64,000 nucleotides of DNA from the NCBI RefSeq assembly GCF_000425285.1, contig NZ_AUDD01000005.1, positions 1 through 64,000 of the forward strand, written 5' to 3'. Numbering within the stretch: position 1 is the stretch's first letter; each line of letters opens with the position of its first letter. This DNA comes from Acidipropionibacterium jensenii DSM 20535 (lineage in GTDB: Bacteria; Actinomycetota; Actinomycetes; Propionibacteriales; Propionibacteriaceae). Both the position numbers and the translations under genes were made by a program. Below, piece by piece: positions 1-9,930 of this stretch. The notes beneath the pieces are model-generated. The model did not search any database. It saw only the letters and a program-made list of their open reading frames with translations, and had not been told where the DNA came from.

Positions 1-307
1 TCGCCATCCCCGCCACCCTCGCCCGGAGCGGCCGGCGCGTCATCCTGCACGTCTCGGATCGCCAACCATGGGTCGACACCGTGGTCGCCGCAGTCGGCGT
101 GCTGCGGGGCCTGCCCGCCCCCGCGGGATAGCCCCCGGTATGCACCTTGACCGCCCACCATCTGAAAGAACCCCACGGCCCGGACAGCCCGACCCCCGCA
201 GCGACATGCGGCGAACCGTCGCACCCGCCTGCCAGAATCAATGCTCAGTTCGACGACACAGCCGCCGAACCCCCACCCAGCAGCCACCCATGAAAAATCG
301 AGGCTAG
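1..307 (+). mobile_element. 3' end of an IS1380-like insertion sequence
   Basis: The window starts inside an insertion sequence. It holds the last codons of a transposase (3-131), then about 170 bp of non-coding sequence ending near 'atgaaaaatcgaggctag' (290-307), which resembles the terminal repeat of actinobacterial IS1380 elements as I remember them. Downstream of about 307 the tape-measure reading frame begins abruptly with no start codon of its own, as expected if the element landed in that gene. The other end and the target duplication lie outside the window, so the boundary is accurate to a few bases only. Family assignment is from recall of transposase C-termini. Confidence 0.55.
3..131 (+). 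CDS. IS1380-family transposase, C-terminal fragment
   Basis: Frame 3 is open from the window edge to TAG at 129-131, giving 42 residues. The 'LARSGRRVILHV...PW' pattern followed by a final 'LRGLP' resembles the C-terminus of DDE transposases of the IS1380 family in actinobacteria. The catalytic core lies left of the window, so whether the transposase is intact cannot be judged. The alternative is an unrelated C-terminus, but the repeat-like end at about 290-307 and the interrupted tape-measure gene next door support an insertion sequence. Confidence 0.5.
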   Translation, partial: AIPATLARSGRRVILHVSDRQPWVDTVVAAVGVLRGLPAPAG

Positions 308-2211
308 CGGGATTCGGCACGCGGATGTCCCGGTTCTGGGCGTCGGCCCGCACACGGGCGTCGTCACTGATGTCATCTATGTGGTCCAGGCTCGGCGGCA
401 TCTTCAACCGTGGCCGTGCGACGGTCGCTTCGATCGCGTCGAGGGTGTCGTCGTCGATCCGGTCCACATTCTCGACCATGTCATCCGGGGTGCAGCGCAT
501 CTGGCGTTCCATGGCGTCTGCGGTGGGCCGGATCTGGTCCGGGCTGAAGGAGATCGCCGCCAAGCCGATCCGGTTCGTGTTGAACACCGTGATCAACGGC
601 GGGTTGATCGGCGGCTACAACAGCCTCGTCTCGAAGTTGAAGCTTCCGGGGTCGATGGCTGTGAAGGCCATCACGTGGCCGAGGTTCCAGTCCGGCGGGT
701 TTGTCGATCTGCCGTGGTCGGCCCGGACCCGTGATCCGTATGTGGGGGTGTCGCCGCACGGGGCGTTCCGGTTCGAGGGTGAGGAGTTCATCACCAACCG
801 GCGCGCCACGTCACAGTCGCGGGGTCTACTGGAGTCCATCAATTCCGGCCAGCTGACGGACCGGATGACCGGTTTCGCCTCTGGCGGGTTCGTGGGAGGC
901 CGTGGCCGTCTGACTGCGCTTGCTGCGGCCCGTGTGGCTGCCGCTGCGGCATCGCTCAATCAGACGTTCCAGTTGGCTCAGCGAGGATGGAATGCCGCCA
1001 ATGGGCTATCAGGCACCTCCCATACCGGCGACGCGGTGGATGTGTCTGGCCCGCGAGGCGGGGTCAACCTGTGGAAGATCCGTGACGCGCTGCGCCGCCA
1101 GAACTGGGCGGCGTGGGTGCGCGGCCCGAAACAGAACTTCGCGTGGCATGTGCATGCTGTGCCGGGGCCCGGCGCCGGTACTCCCAGGGGGTCGGCCGTC
1201 TATCAGTGGGGCGACTACCGGAGGGGCGGTGCCGGCCTGCGTGGTGTCGGCCAGCCCGACCCGTACGCGACTCCTGGGTTCGGCACGTGGCTGTCCCAGA
1301 TTGGCTCCGGGGTGCTCGGGGCGGCAATGTCATTCGGCGACTGGTTCAAGTCGAAGATGGGCAAGGCTCTCGGTGCCGCGTCGTCGATCAAGGACTGGAT
1401 GTCGAACCGTGTGTCGGGGGCCCTGAAGGGGGCCCGCGACAAGGTCGGCGGTGGGGTGTTCTTCGACGCCGCCGCGAGGGTCCCGGGGATGGCTGTTCAG
1501 GCTATTTCGGACAAGATCAAGTCGGCCGCCGAGAAGGTTTTCGGTGCCGATGGTGGCGGCGGTGCGAATCCGTCCGGATCTGGTGTTGAGCGGTGGCGTT
1601 CCACGGTCGCTCAGGCTTTGAAGCGGTCTGGTATCGGCGGCGGTAAGTCTGATGAGGATCTGTGGCTGAAGCAGATCATGACCGAGTCCGGCGGAAACCC
1701 GAATCTGGTGCAGTCGAGTTCGCTGCGTGACATCAATGTGTTGCGTGGGGATCCCGCCCGTGGTTTGGCGCAGGTTCCTGGTGTGACGTGGGCCGATTTC
1801 GGCCGGGATATGGGTCCGTTCCTGTCCAATTGGATGAACGGTTTCAAGAATCTGGTTGTCGGGATGCGGGCGGCGTTCGCTCAGCATGGCGGTGCCAGGT
1901 GGCGGAATGCGATCGGCAAGGGCCACGGGTACGCGTCTGGCACTTCATGGGCGTTGCCTGGTGCTGCATGGCTTGCAGAGGAGGGGCCGGAGTTGGTCGT
2001 GGGCCGTCAGATGGCGAATCTCACTGCAGGTTCCAAGGTCTATAACGCTTCCCAGACCGCGCAAATGCTTGGCGGTGGAAGTGGCCCCTCGGTCATGATT
2101 GTGAAGGACGTCAATAATGAGCTGATCGGCCGCGTTCGGATTGAGAGTTATGAGCAGGCTTTGAATGCCATCGATGACAATGCGGATCGGATTGCGAGGG
2201 TGGGCGGATGA
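307..2211 (+). pseudogene. Phage tail tape-measure protein, 5'-truncated by an insertion sequence
   Basis: Roughly the last 635 codons of a siphovirus tape-measure protein, which sets tail length and is ejected with the DNA. The open frame can be read from an ATG at 241, but codons 241-306 belong to the insertion element. Tape-measure genes are usually far longer, so the N-terminal part is missing. Numbering from 241, residues 255-306 carry a zinc-peptidase-like pattern ('SHTGDAVDV', H261 and D265, then 'WHVHA'). Residues 470-545 carry a lytic-transglycosylase-like pattern ('MTESGGNPN', E482, then 'RGLAQV'). Alanine/arginine-rich helical stretches fill the start. The end overlaps the next tail gene by 4 bp. 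The truncation probably makes the prophage defective. Confidence 0.75.
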
Positions 2212-4064
2212 CGACAACGACTCTGAGGGCCGCATATACGACGTGGCTTCAGCAGGACCATCCGACCCGGAACTGGTTCGGAAAGACCGGATACATGTCC
2301 CTTTATGGGGTGTCCGGCCGGGCGAATATGGGTCTTGTTTGGTTCGGGAATCCTTTTCCGTCGGCTGGTGCGAATGTGGTCAAGGCGACTTTGACACTGC
2401 GCACCCGGGCGGTCGCCGGCCATGGTGCATCACAGATCACCGCGCAGCTGTGCGCTCCGTGGTCGAATCATTTCGGCACGGTGACCTGGAACACCAGGCC
2501 GGCAGGCAAGCTCGCCCAGGCATCACTTCATAAGCCAAACCCTCTGGCGACCAATCAGACGTGGGTCTTCGATGTAACCGCGCAGATGCAGGCGGTCGCT
2601 TCCGGGGAAGCATTCTCGGGCTTCGTGCTGACCACCAAGTCTGAGCACCAGATCCTGGTGCAGGGGAATATGTCTCACGCCCTTGATCCGTCGCTGTCGG
2701 TGGAGTGGCAGGAGAATCCGCTGCCGCCGACCGATCTGGCGCCGTCGACCGGTCAGGCTGTCGGCACCGGCTCTCCTGTCCTGCGATGGTCGTACCGCGA
2801 CTATGTGGGCGGGGACGTGCTGGAATCTGCTCAGGTGCGGACGGGGACGTCGGAGACGACGGTGCACACCGCGCCGTCGTGGGATTCGGGTGAGGTGGCG
2901 ACGACCGTCTCGCAGCTTGACCTGTCCGCCCAGTCGGGCTGGAAGCCGCCGGCCAAAGACACGGTGGTGTGGTGGCAGGTCCGCTGCCGGGACTCGTCGG
3001 GTGTCTGGTCGGGCTGGTCGGATGCGGTGAGCTGGAAGTGGCATCCCCGTCCGACGGTGACGCTCACGCAGCCTGATCCGGCGGGGTCGAGTTTCGCCGA
3101 TCCGACACCGCCCATTGAATGGACCTACAGCGGCGACATGCCACAGTCCCGCTGGGCTGTGTCGGTGGACCGGCTGGTCGGGTCGAGGTGGGTACGTGTC
3201 GCCCGGTCCGGTGTGGTCGCCGGTGCTGATTCGAGATGGACGCCGACCGTCGGCCTGGCGAAGGCGGGCACGGTGCGGATCAATGTGGAGGTGTGGGACA
3301 GTCGAGCCCGAGAGGCGACGCCCGGGATGCCGATCTCCGCGTCCGTGTCGCAGGAATTCTCTTTCGCGCCGACGAAGACCGTCGTGGCCGTGTCGGGTCT
3401 GAAGGTCACACCGGATCCGGTGCTGCCGTCTGTCGCCCTGTCATGGCTGCGGTCCGAGGTGCCCGACCGCGTCGACGTGTACCGGGACGGCAAGTTTCTG
3501 TCCTCCCATCCCGGCCTGGACTGGTTCCGGTCGGGGTCATCATCATCCATGCGGGATGCTGCATGCCCAGGAGGACCGCACACCTGGACGGTCTACGCGA
3601 TCGTCAATGGCAAGTCGTCAAAACCGGCGACAGTCACCGCAAAGATCAAGCACCGAGGAACATGGATCGTCGACGAAGACACCGGAGATCGTGTGTGCAT
3701 CGTCAATGACACCGACCACGATATGACGATGCCGGAGACCGTGACTGAGTTCGCGCCGATCGGTGGACGGTCGAAGATCAGGGTCACCAGCGCCCAATAC
3801 GGTTTTGAGGGGTCTCTTTCCGGCGTGCTGGCACCACAGATTGTCATGCCATCAACTGAGACGCCGAAGCTGTGGCATGACCGTCTTCTCGCCTGGAAGT
3901 CAGTTCCCGGCAAGGAACTTCGACTGCTGATCGAGGACCTGGGTTTCACGATCAATTTGACCGATGTCTCCGTCACATCTGTCCCCGGGCGTGCCGGTGA
4001 GCTCTTCAATGTGTCTTTGAAATTCCATCAGGTGGACGATTTCATTTTCGGGGAGAACTCGTGA
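2208..4064 (+). CDS. Phage minor tail protein with DNRLRE-like and fibronectin-like domains
   Basis: 618 residues, starting at an ATG that overlaps the tape-measure stop. The first 165 residues look like a DNRLRE-type beta domain (conserved 'WNTRPAG', 'VFDVTAQMQ', 'GFVLTTKS'), found in secreted and phage structural proteins and likely to bind carbohydrate or stabilise the particle. The middle has two or three fibronectin-III-like repeats ('PVLRWSY', 'WQVRCRDSSGVWSGWS', 'PPIEWTY'). The last 110 residues resemble the C-terminal beta domain of distal tail proteins. Position right after the tape measure fits a distal-tail role. The exact function is inferred from synteny. Confidence 0.7.
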   Translation: MTTTTLRAAYTTWLQQDHPTRNWFGKTGYMSLYGVSGRANMGLVWFGNPFPSAGANVVKATLTLRTRAVAGHGASQITAQLCAPWSNHFGTVTWNTRPAGKLAQASLHKPNPLATNQTWVFDVTAQMQAVASGEAFSGFVLTTKSEHQILVQGNMSHALDPSLSVEWQENPLPPTDLAPSTGQAVGTGSPVLRWSYRDYVGGDVLESAQVRTGTSETTVHTAPSWDSGEVATTVSQLDLSAQSGWKPPAKDTVVWWQVRCRDSSGVWSGWSDAVSWKWHPRPTVTLTQPDPAGSSFADPTPPIEWTYSGDMPQSRWAVSVDRLVGSRWVRVARSGVVAGADSRWTPTVGLAKAGTVRINVEVWDSRAREATPGMPISASVSQEFSFAPTKTVVAVSGLKVTPDPVLPSVALSWLRSEVPDRVDVYRDGKFLSSHPGLDWFRSGSSSSMRDAACPGGPHTWTVYAIVNGKSSKPATVTAKIKHRGTWIVDEDTGDRVCIVNDTDHDMTMPETVTEFAPIGGRSKIRVTSAQYGFEGSLSGVLAPQIVMPSTETPKLWHDRLLAWKSVPGKELRLLIEDLGFTINLTDVSVTSVPGRAGELFNVSLKFHQVDDFIFGENS

Positions 4065-5227
4065 TCAGTCTCGGACTGTCTGCCGCCGACCAGATGGCCT
4101 TCGAGGCGGGGCTGTTGGGCGACCATCAGGTGTCCACGCGGGTGTCGATCCTGGACATGGATCAGCAGATGCTGGGCCAGGTGACCGGCGGGGTGCTGTC
4201 CGGTCAGGTGGATGTGGACTCTGCCCAGGACGTGGAGCGCAGCTGCACGCTGGAGGTCAGGGATCCGTCGAATGCTCTCGGGCTGGTGGCTGCAGGGCCG
4301 ACATCCCCGCCTGTGGTGGCGACGATGATGGTCCGCGTCGAGCACGGGGTGCGGGTGTCAGCTCTCGGCCGGTGGGTGTGGGTGCCGCTTTTCACCGGAC
4401 CGATCCAGAAAGCCGAGATGGGCGACGGGAAGGTCACCATCACCGGGCAGGGCAAGGAGTCACTGCTGAATGCGGCGACGTCGATGACGACGACCTACAA
4501 GAAAGGTTGGCCGAAAACCAATATCATCGCGAATCTGCTTGCCAAGAATGGCGAGCGCTTCCGGCAGATCACCCGCTGGTCTGACAAGACGACCGCCGAT
4601 ATTGTGGTGGCGTCGACGGCGGCACCGTGGCCGGTGCTCAAGCAGCTGGCCCGGGGGCTTTCAGGCTCGGACTCAAACTATCCTTGGCTCGGCTATGACG
4701 GGCGCGGCGTGTGTGTGCTGAAGTCGCATTCCCAGGCGGTGAAGTGGCGCTTTGACCAGGCGCAGCTGATGTCGAGGCCGGCGATCACAGTCGACGCGGA
4801 TGCGATGCGGAATCTGGTGGTGGCGACTCCGAATGACACCGGGTCGAAAAAGAAGCTGAAGCAGGCGGTCGCCCGGGCCCCGAAATCTGATCCTTTCTCT
4901 CCGGAGTCTTTGGCGCGTGGCGGTGTGCCGCGCTTTGTCCGCGACGAGATCACCGGGGACTGGAAGTCTCAGGCGCAGATCAAGGCGGCAGCAGCAGCCC
5001 GGCTGAAAGCAGTCCTGATGGCCAGTGTGACGGTGTCGATGGACACCCTGGTCATCCCCCACCTGGAGCCCCGGGATGTGGTGCGGATCGTCACCGACAC
5101 GTGGACGTGGGACATGCAGGTGACGAAATTCACGATCCCGCTTGGTGCGGTCCAGGCGATGAGTCATGGGCGGACCAGGGTAGTGCGTCCGAAGGCACGG
5201 ATGAGAGGGAAGGTGGTGCACAGATGA
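4061..5227 (+). CDS. Phage tail protein, probable baseplate/tail hub component
   Basis: 388 residues from GTG, with GTGA overlap to the upstream stop. Mixed beta-rich sequence with 'LEVRDPSN' and 'FTGPIQKAEMGDGKVTITGQGK' near residues 65-135, the pattern of hub proteins that follow the distal tail protein in actinophages ('virus ReqiPepy6 Gp37-like' or minor tail proteins). The C-terminal 'VIPHLEPRDVVRI' block is also typical of these. No enzymatic motif is visible. It sits between the distal-tail-like gene and the fibre gene and is translationally coupled to both by 4-bp overlaps. The assignment rests on gene order and pattern recall. Confidence 0.6.
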   Translation: MISLGLSAADQMAFEAGLLGDHQVSTRVSILDMDQQMLGQVTGGVLSGQVDVDSAQDVERSCTLEVRDPSNALGLVAAGPTSPPVVATMMVRVEHGVRVSALGRWVWVPLFTGPIQKAEMGDGKVTITGQGKESLLNAATSMTTTYKKGWPKTNIIANLLAKNGERFRQITRWSDKTTADIVVASTAAPWPVLKQLARGLSGSDSNYPWLGYDGRGVCVLKSHSQAVKWRFDQAQLMSRPAITVDADAMRNLVVATPNDTGSKKKLKQAVARAPKSDPFSPESLARGGVPRFVRDEITGDWKSQAQIKAAAAARLKAVLMASVTVSMDTLVIPHLEPRDVVRIVTDTWTWDMQVTKFTIPLGAVQAMSHGRTRVVRPKARMRGKVVHR

Positions 5228-8175
5228 GCGGGCAGATGAGTGGTGTGGTGGTGTCGGTGGAGTCGGCCCGTCAGGGTGTCATTGCGACCTCATGGTCTGG
5301 GAAGCTGCTGTCGGTGTGGAATGCGGCCGACGTGGACCGGGATGGCTGCGATCTGACCCCCGACGATGGGGTGACGCGGTATCACGCGACGGGTGAGGTG
5401 GCCGAAGGGCTCACCGATGACGACCCGGATGTCGTGACGATGGCCGACACGGCGCCGGCGGACTGGCCTGCTGGCGGCACTGACGATGACGGGCAGCCGA
5501 TTCCGACCGACACACGGCTGGATCTGTGGCCGGAGGTGCTGGATGTTGTCGCCCAGGTGGACACGGGCGATGATGATCTGCTGCCGGTGGCGGTGCCTCA
5601 TGCTCTGCGTCCTCTGCTGTCTGAGGGGCTGCGGGATGAGGGTGGAGGCGAGCAGGTGATCTGCGAGGCTCGTGGCACCGGCTGGGTGATTGTCGATGTG
5701 ATCGGCCGCCGTGGCGAGATCGGCCTGGATGGTCTGGGCGACGATGTGACCGGTGCGATCGATGATGCGTCGCAGGTGGGCGCGGATGCCCGCACGGCTG
5801 CTGATGCTGCCCAGCAGGTGGCAGATCAGGCACAGTCTGCGGCGTCGACTGCTCAGAGCGCGGCATCGGCTGCTCAGTCCCGCGCGGATGCTGCGAAGCA
5901 GGCTGCGGATGCTGCTGCTGCTACGGCTGGCACGTCATCCCAGCAGGCCCAGGATGCGGCTGCTGCTGCATCGACCGCCCAGCAGATCGCGAATGCTGCG
6001 AAGGCGAATGCGGCTACGGCCCAGTCGGCTGCCGATGCCGCCCAGCAGTCGGCGGATGGTGCCGCATCTGCTGCGGCCAGCGCCCAGTCGTCGGCGAATG
6101 CGAATGCCTCGGATCTGGCGTCCTTCACCACCACGGTGAATGCGAAGTTCACAGACGTCCAGTCGCAGATCGACGGCAGCATCGCGACATGGTTTTACCC
6201 GGTGCCTCCGACCAACACCAACACTCCTGCGTCTTCCTGGACAACGACGGACATCCAGAACAATCACCTCGGTGACCTGTACTACGACACCAACAGCGGC
6301 TACTGCTACCGCTGGCAGATAGCCTCGCAGGCCTACAGCTGGCAGCGCATCACCGATGTGGATGTGACGAAGGCGCTGGCGGATGCGGCGAAAGCTCAGG
6401 ACACCGCCGATGGGAAGCGGCGCGTCTTCACTGCCACACCGGTCCCGCCGTATGACGTGGGTGATCTGTGGGCGGGCGGACCGTCTGGCGAGCTGATGCG
6501 ATGCAAGGTCGCCAAGACATCCGCGCAGTCCTATGCCGCTGGCGACTGGGAGAAGGCCAGCAAGTACACCGACGACACTGCCGCCGATCAGGCTAAGGCT
6601 GCCGCTGATGCCGCCCAGTCCGCTGCCGATGCTGCTGCTGCGAAGGCGGGCACTGCTCAGGCGTCCGCAGATGGGAAGAATGTCGTCAAGCACTCCACCG
6701 CCCCGGCCACCGGCAGCAGCGGAACGCCCGGCGACATGTGGTTTCAGCACCAGACGGACCCGAGCAATGCCGGCTCGCTGGCCATGCCCGTCCTTGCCTG
6801 GTGGATGTGGTCGGGGACCGCGTGGATCTCGCAGCAGCTCACCGGGGCCGTCCTCACCGCGCTGGATGCGGGCACCATCACTGTGGGCGCACTGTCTGGG
6901 ATCAACATTTTCTCCCCGGGTGCTGGCCTGCTGCCTCGCACACAGATTGTCGGCTCGACTATCAGCGTGATCCGTGCCGGCGCTGAGGGCGAGGAAGTGA
7001 CCACCGTCCAGCTGGGTGGTGCCGATGATGACCAGCTGATGATTTCCGACACGGACGGGTCACCGCTTGGTGGCATCGATCCCGAAGGGAACGTGCTCGC
7101 CCAGGATCTGTCGGTCAACGGCGATCTGACCGTCGGCGGCGTGGCACTACCCGACATGCTGTCACCGCTCCCCCAAGGCATCATCGCCCGGCAGAAGCTT
7201 GGCAGCACGTCAGCGCTGAATTCCATCTACGTCGGCGGGACTGAGCTGGGCCTGCTGGAATTGTCCGCCGATTTGCACGCTGGCAGGGAGTACGAGTTCT
7301 TCGTCGGCGGGAATGTGAAGACGTCGGCGGCCGGGATTGTGTCTCTGCGGGTGCGGGCCACCACTGCGGCGCTCGGTTCGACCCCGGCGGCTCCGGCGAT
7401 CCCCTCGCCGGGGCTGCTGACGGCTGTGATCCCCTGCCAGTCCGGCAATCAGGAGATCACCTGGTCGAAGATCTTGCCCGTGCAGGCTTCTGACGTGTCG
7501 GCGCGCATTCTGTTGACTGCTCAGACGTCGTCGGCGTCCATGTCGCTGAGATTCAATACGTCGGACACTCTGACCAGCGACATCATGATCACCGACCGCG
7601 GGTCTTACGGGTCATGGGGTGATGGTGCCGTCTCCAATGGTGGCGGTACGCCTTTCTCGGGCACGTCGACCAATCCGTCGAGCACGAATCCGACGAGGAC
7701 ATACACCAAGTCGTGGAAGGTGGCGGCGACCAGGACGTGGCGGAATGGTTCGGTCGTCTCCGGCAAGTTGATGCAGGGCTACTACAGCCCTGGACAGCGC
7801 TACGGCCTGTGGTTGTGGGACGGGTCAATCGCGGCAACTGTCGGATCTAACGCCAATATCCAGTCGTGCATTCTGACGGTCAAGAATGTTGATTTTCCGA
7901 CGACTCCGGGTAGGAATGGGATTCTGCGGATCGGCCATTACGATTCCACAGCGCTGCCGGGGTCCCCGCAGACGTCCGGCGGCAGCGCTGTGTCGGTATC
8001 CATGAAGGCCGGCCGAACGGCGAAGATCGGCCTACCGGGCGGATGGTGGGTCGGTATCGCGACCGGGGCCATCCGAGGGATCACGATCGGCGAGGTCGGC
8101 TCCGGCGCTGCGAACAAGCCGACCTACGGGCATTTCGAGCCGTCCGCGACCATCACCATGACCTACACCAAGTGA
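5224..8175 (+). CDS. Phage tail fibre / minor tail protein with Ala-rich coiled coil
   Basis: 983 residues starting at the ATG that overlaps the preceding TGA (ATGA). A longer open frame exists upstream but would overlap the hub gene. Residues 1-175 form an acidic N-terminal attachment region. About 180-300 is an Ala/Gln/Ser heptad region ('AADAAQQVADQAQSAAS' type) predicted to form a trimeric coiled-coil shaft, and a shorter copy returns near residue 455. Tyr/Trp-rich beta segments lie between them. The last 330 residues are Ser/Thr/Gly-rich beta sequence, likely the receptor-binding tip. Host recognition is inferred. Confidence 0.75.
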   Translation: MSGQMSGVVVSVESARQGVIATSWSGKLLSVWNAADVDRDGCDLTPDDGVTRYHATGEVAEGLTDDDPDVVTMADTAPADWPAGGTDDDGQPIPTDTRLDLWPEVLDVVAQVDTGDDDLLPVAVPHALRPLLSEGLRDEGGGEQVICEARGTGWVIVDVIGRRGEIGLDGLGDDVTGAIDDASQVGADARTAADAAQQVADQAQSAASTAQSAASAAQSRADAAKQAADAAAATAGTSSQQAQDAAAAASTAQQIANAAKANAATAQSAADAAQQSADGAASAAASAQSSANANASDLASFTTTVNAKFTDVQSQIDGSIATWFYPVPPTNTNTPASSWTTTDIQNNHLGDLYYDTNSGYCYRWQIASQAYSWQRITDVDVTKALADAAKAQDTADGKRRVFTATPVPPYDVGDLWAGGPSGELMRCKVAKTSAQSYAAGDWEKASKYTDDTAADQAKAAADAAQSAADAAAAKAGTAQASADGKNVVKHSTAPATGSSGTPGDMWFQHQTDPSNAGSLAMPVLAWWMWSGTAWISQQLTGAVLTALDAGTITVGALSGINIFSPGAGLLPRTQIVGSTISVIRAGAEGEEVTTVQLGGADDDQLMISDTDGSPLGGIDPEGNVLAQDLSVNGDLTVGGVALPDMLSPLPQGIIARQKLGSTSALNSIYVGGTELGLLELSADLHAGREYEFFVGGNVKTSAAGIVSLRVRATTAALGSTPAAPAIPSPGLLTAVIPCQSGNQEITWSKILPVQASDVSARILLTAQTSSASMSLRFNTSDTLTSDIMITDRGSYGSWGDGAVSNGGGTPFSGTSTNPSSTNPTRTYTKSWKVAATRTWRNGSVVSGKLMQGYYSPGQRYGLWLWDGSIAATVGSNANIQSCILTVKNVDFPTTPGRNGILRIGHYDSTALPGSPQTSGGSAVSVSMKAGRTAKIGLPGGWWVGIATGAIRGITIGEVGSGAANKPTYGHFEPSATITMTYTK

Positions 8176-8181
8176 GGCACT

Positions 8182-8625
8182 ATGCACATCACACCGGATC
8201 AGTTCGGGGCAGCAGTCGGGGGGCTGATCGTCATGCTGGGCGCACTCGGGATCATCGTCGCCAAAGGCTGGCAGGCCCTTGCTGACATTCGCGGCGAGGT
8301 TAAGCACGATCACGGCTCCTCGATGAAGGACGCCTCGACTCGCACCGAGGAGAAGGTCGACAGTCTCGGGGCTGCACTCCATGCGGTCGAGACAGGCCTG
8401 GGCGGCATCCGCGACGAGATCCGCAACAACCGCCGCCACGCCGACGAGGAGCACGAGTCCCTGCGCGACGAGCTCCATGAACTGCGCGGATCAGCAGACC
8501 GCACTCACCGGGATCTGTCGGGCGGCCAGAAGGACCTGGCCAGCCAGCTCGACGAACTCACCAACCCGTGTGCTGGCTGGGACTTCGGCGACCACGTCAC
8601 ATCACACACCAATCAGGAGGACTGA
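8182..8625 (+). CDS. Small phage membrane protein with coiled coil (DUF2746-like)
   Basis: 147 residues. One hydrophobic segment lies near the N-terminus (about residues 10-27, 'AAVGGLIVMLGALGIIV'), followed by a charged helix with repeated E/D/R/H heptads to about residue 125. This layout matches the DUF2746 family of actinophages, encoded next to lysis genes and suspected to be a second holin or spanin-like helper. It starts 6 bp after the fibre gene, and its stop overlaps the endolysin start by one base. The role is inferred from position only. Confidence 0.6.
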   Translation: MHITPDQFGAAVGGLIVMLGALGIIVAKGWQALADIRGEVKHDHGSSMKDASTRTEEKVDSLGAALHAVETGLGGIRDEIRNNRRHADEEHESLRDELHELRGSADRTHRDLSGGQKDLASQLDELTNPCAGWDFGDHVTSHTNQED

Positions 8626-9449
8626 TGGCCACACCACTGACAGCCGATCAGCAGCTAGCCGCCTACAAGGCGGCCGGCATCAAGAAGATCGTCCAGAACC
8701 GGGGTTGGCGCACCCGGGGAATGTGGAGGATATCTGCGAAGGGCTGGCAGCCGCGCGGGATCATCATCCACCAGACCGCCGGGAACCTCGGCAGCCGCAC
8801 CGTCCAGCAGTACGCCGATGACATTCTCAATGGCGACCCGGCATGCCCTGACAAGTGCAATGTCTTCATTCCGCCGGACGGGTCGCTGTGGGTCAATGCG
8901 GCAGGTCGGGCGAATCACTGCCTGCAATACTCGGCGAAGGCACTCGCAGCTCTGACCAGAGAGACCTTCCCTCTGGCCGGCAAATACCACGATCTGCGCG
9001 GATCGCAGCAGAACATGAATCGCTACACCTACGGCGTCGAGATGATCGCCACCGCCCCGAATGCGGCCCAGATTGAGACCGCCGCCCGCTGGGCAGCCGC
9101 ACTGTGTCGCGCCCACGGCTGGTCCGCCGGGGCCGTCGCAGGCCACGGGGAGGTCGCTGACGACCGCGACTATTCCGACCCCGGAATTGACATGGGCGCA
9201 TTCCGCGCACGTGTCGCAGCCCTCATCAAGTCCAAGAATTCGCCAAAAGAATTGGAGCTCACCATGTCCCAGTACACCGCCATCATGTCCAAGCTTGCAT
9301 GGCTGGAGAAGATCCTCATCGAAACTCAACGCCGCGTTACCGCCGACAAGGGCACCGACGAGTTCACTCAGAAGGTCGTCGTGGAGAATCAGAAGAGGAT
9401 CAACCAGGTCAACGCCACGCTGTCCACCATCTCGAAGGAGTCCAAGTGA
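8625..9449 (+). CDS. Phage endolysin, N-acetylmuramoyl-L-alanine amidase
   Basis: 274 residues. An ATG at 8625, preceded by a strong AGGAGG, is preferred over an in-frame GTG at 8568 that would extend into the upstream gene. It cleaves the bond between N-acetylmuramic acid and the stem peptide. The amidase_2/PGRP zinc site is visible: H49 in 'IIIHQTAG', H174 in 'GHGEV' and the following 'D..DYSDPG', with 'YGVEM' between. Residues 1-200 are the catalytic domain. After a short linker, residues 205-274 form a helical, Lys/Glu-rich C-terminal region with no recognised wall-binding repeat. The stop overlaps the holin start. Confidence 0.88.
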   Translation: MATPLTADQQLAAYKAAGIKKIVQNRGWRTRGMWRISAKGWQPRGIIIHQTAGNLGSRTVQQYADDILNGDPACPDKCNVFIPPDGSLWVNAAGRANHCLQYSAKALAALTRETFPLAGKYHDLRGSQQNMNRYTYGVEMIATAPNAAQIETAARWAAALCRAHGWSAGAVAGHGEVADDRDYSDPGIDMGAFRARVAALIKSKNSPKELELTMSQYTAIMSKLAWLEKILIETQRRVTADKGTDEFTQKVVVENQKRINQVNATLSTISKESK

Positions 9450-9871
9450 TGACCAGTATCGCATTCTGGAAGGGTGCCGGTGAGCGCGCCGGGAAGACCT
9501 TCCTTCAGGTCGGGATCGCCACCCTCGGCATTTCTGCCGGATCCGTCTACAGCGGTGAGGCGGCGCTCCGTCTGCCGTGGGAGACGGCGCTGGTGACCGC
9601 ACTGCTGGCGGCCTTGCTGTCGGTCGTCACCTCCCTCCTCAACCCGAGCTTCACCGCCGGGACGGCCCCGGCGTCCACCACGGATTCCGGGGCTCTCTCC
9701 GGGGTCGCCATTTCTGACGGGTCCGTCGTGCCCGACACCGACCCCGGCGCCGGCAGCGGCGATGTCACCACCGAGGACATCGACCAGACTGTCACCGCCC
9801 ACACGCCGGAGCACGCCGAGGACGCCTCGGTGATCCCTGACGGCGAGGGTGTCGCCACCAGCCAGTCCTGA
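9449..9871 (+). CDS. Phage holin, r1t-like
   Basis: 140 residues, starting at the ATG that overlaps the endolysin TGA. The N-terminus 'FWKGAGERAGKTFLQVG' is typical of the r1t-type holin family of actinophages and lactococcal phages. Two hydrophobic segments (about residues 19-35 and 45-63) are followed by a long acidic, Ser/Thr/Asp-rich tail of about 75 residues, longer than usual. It forms pores that release the endolysin. It is the lysis partner of the amidase just upstream. Confidence 0.8.
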   Translation: MTSIAFWKGAGERAGKTFLQVGIATLGISAGSVYSGEAALRLPWETALVTALLAALLSVVTSLLNPSFTAGTAPASTTDSGALSGVAISDGSVVPDTDPGAGSGDVTTEDIDQTVTAHTPEHAEDASVIPDGEGVATSQS

Positions 9872-9930
9872 CCGTCCACTGCCCCCGTGCCATCCCGGCA
9901 CGGGGGCGCCCACACTTTCGAGGAGGACAG

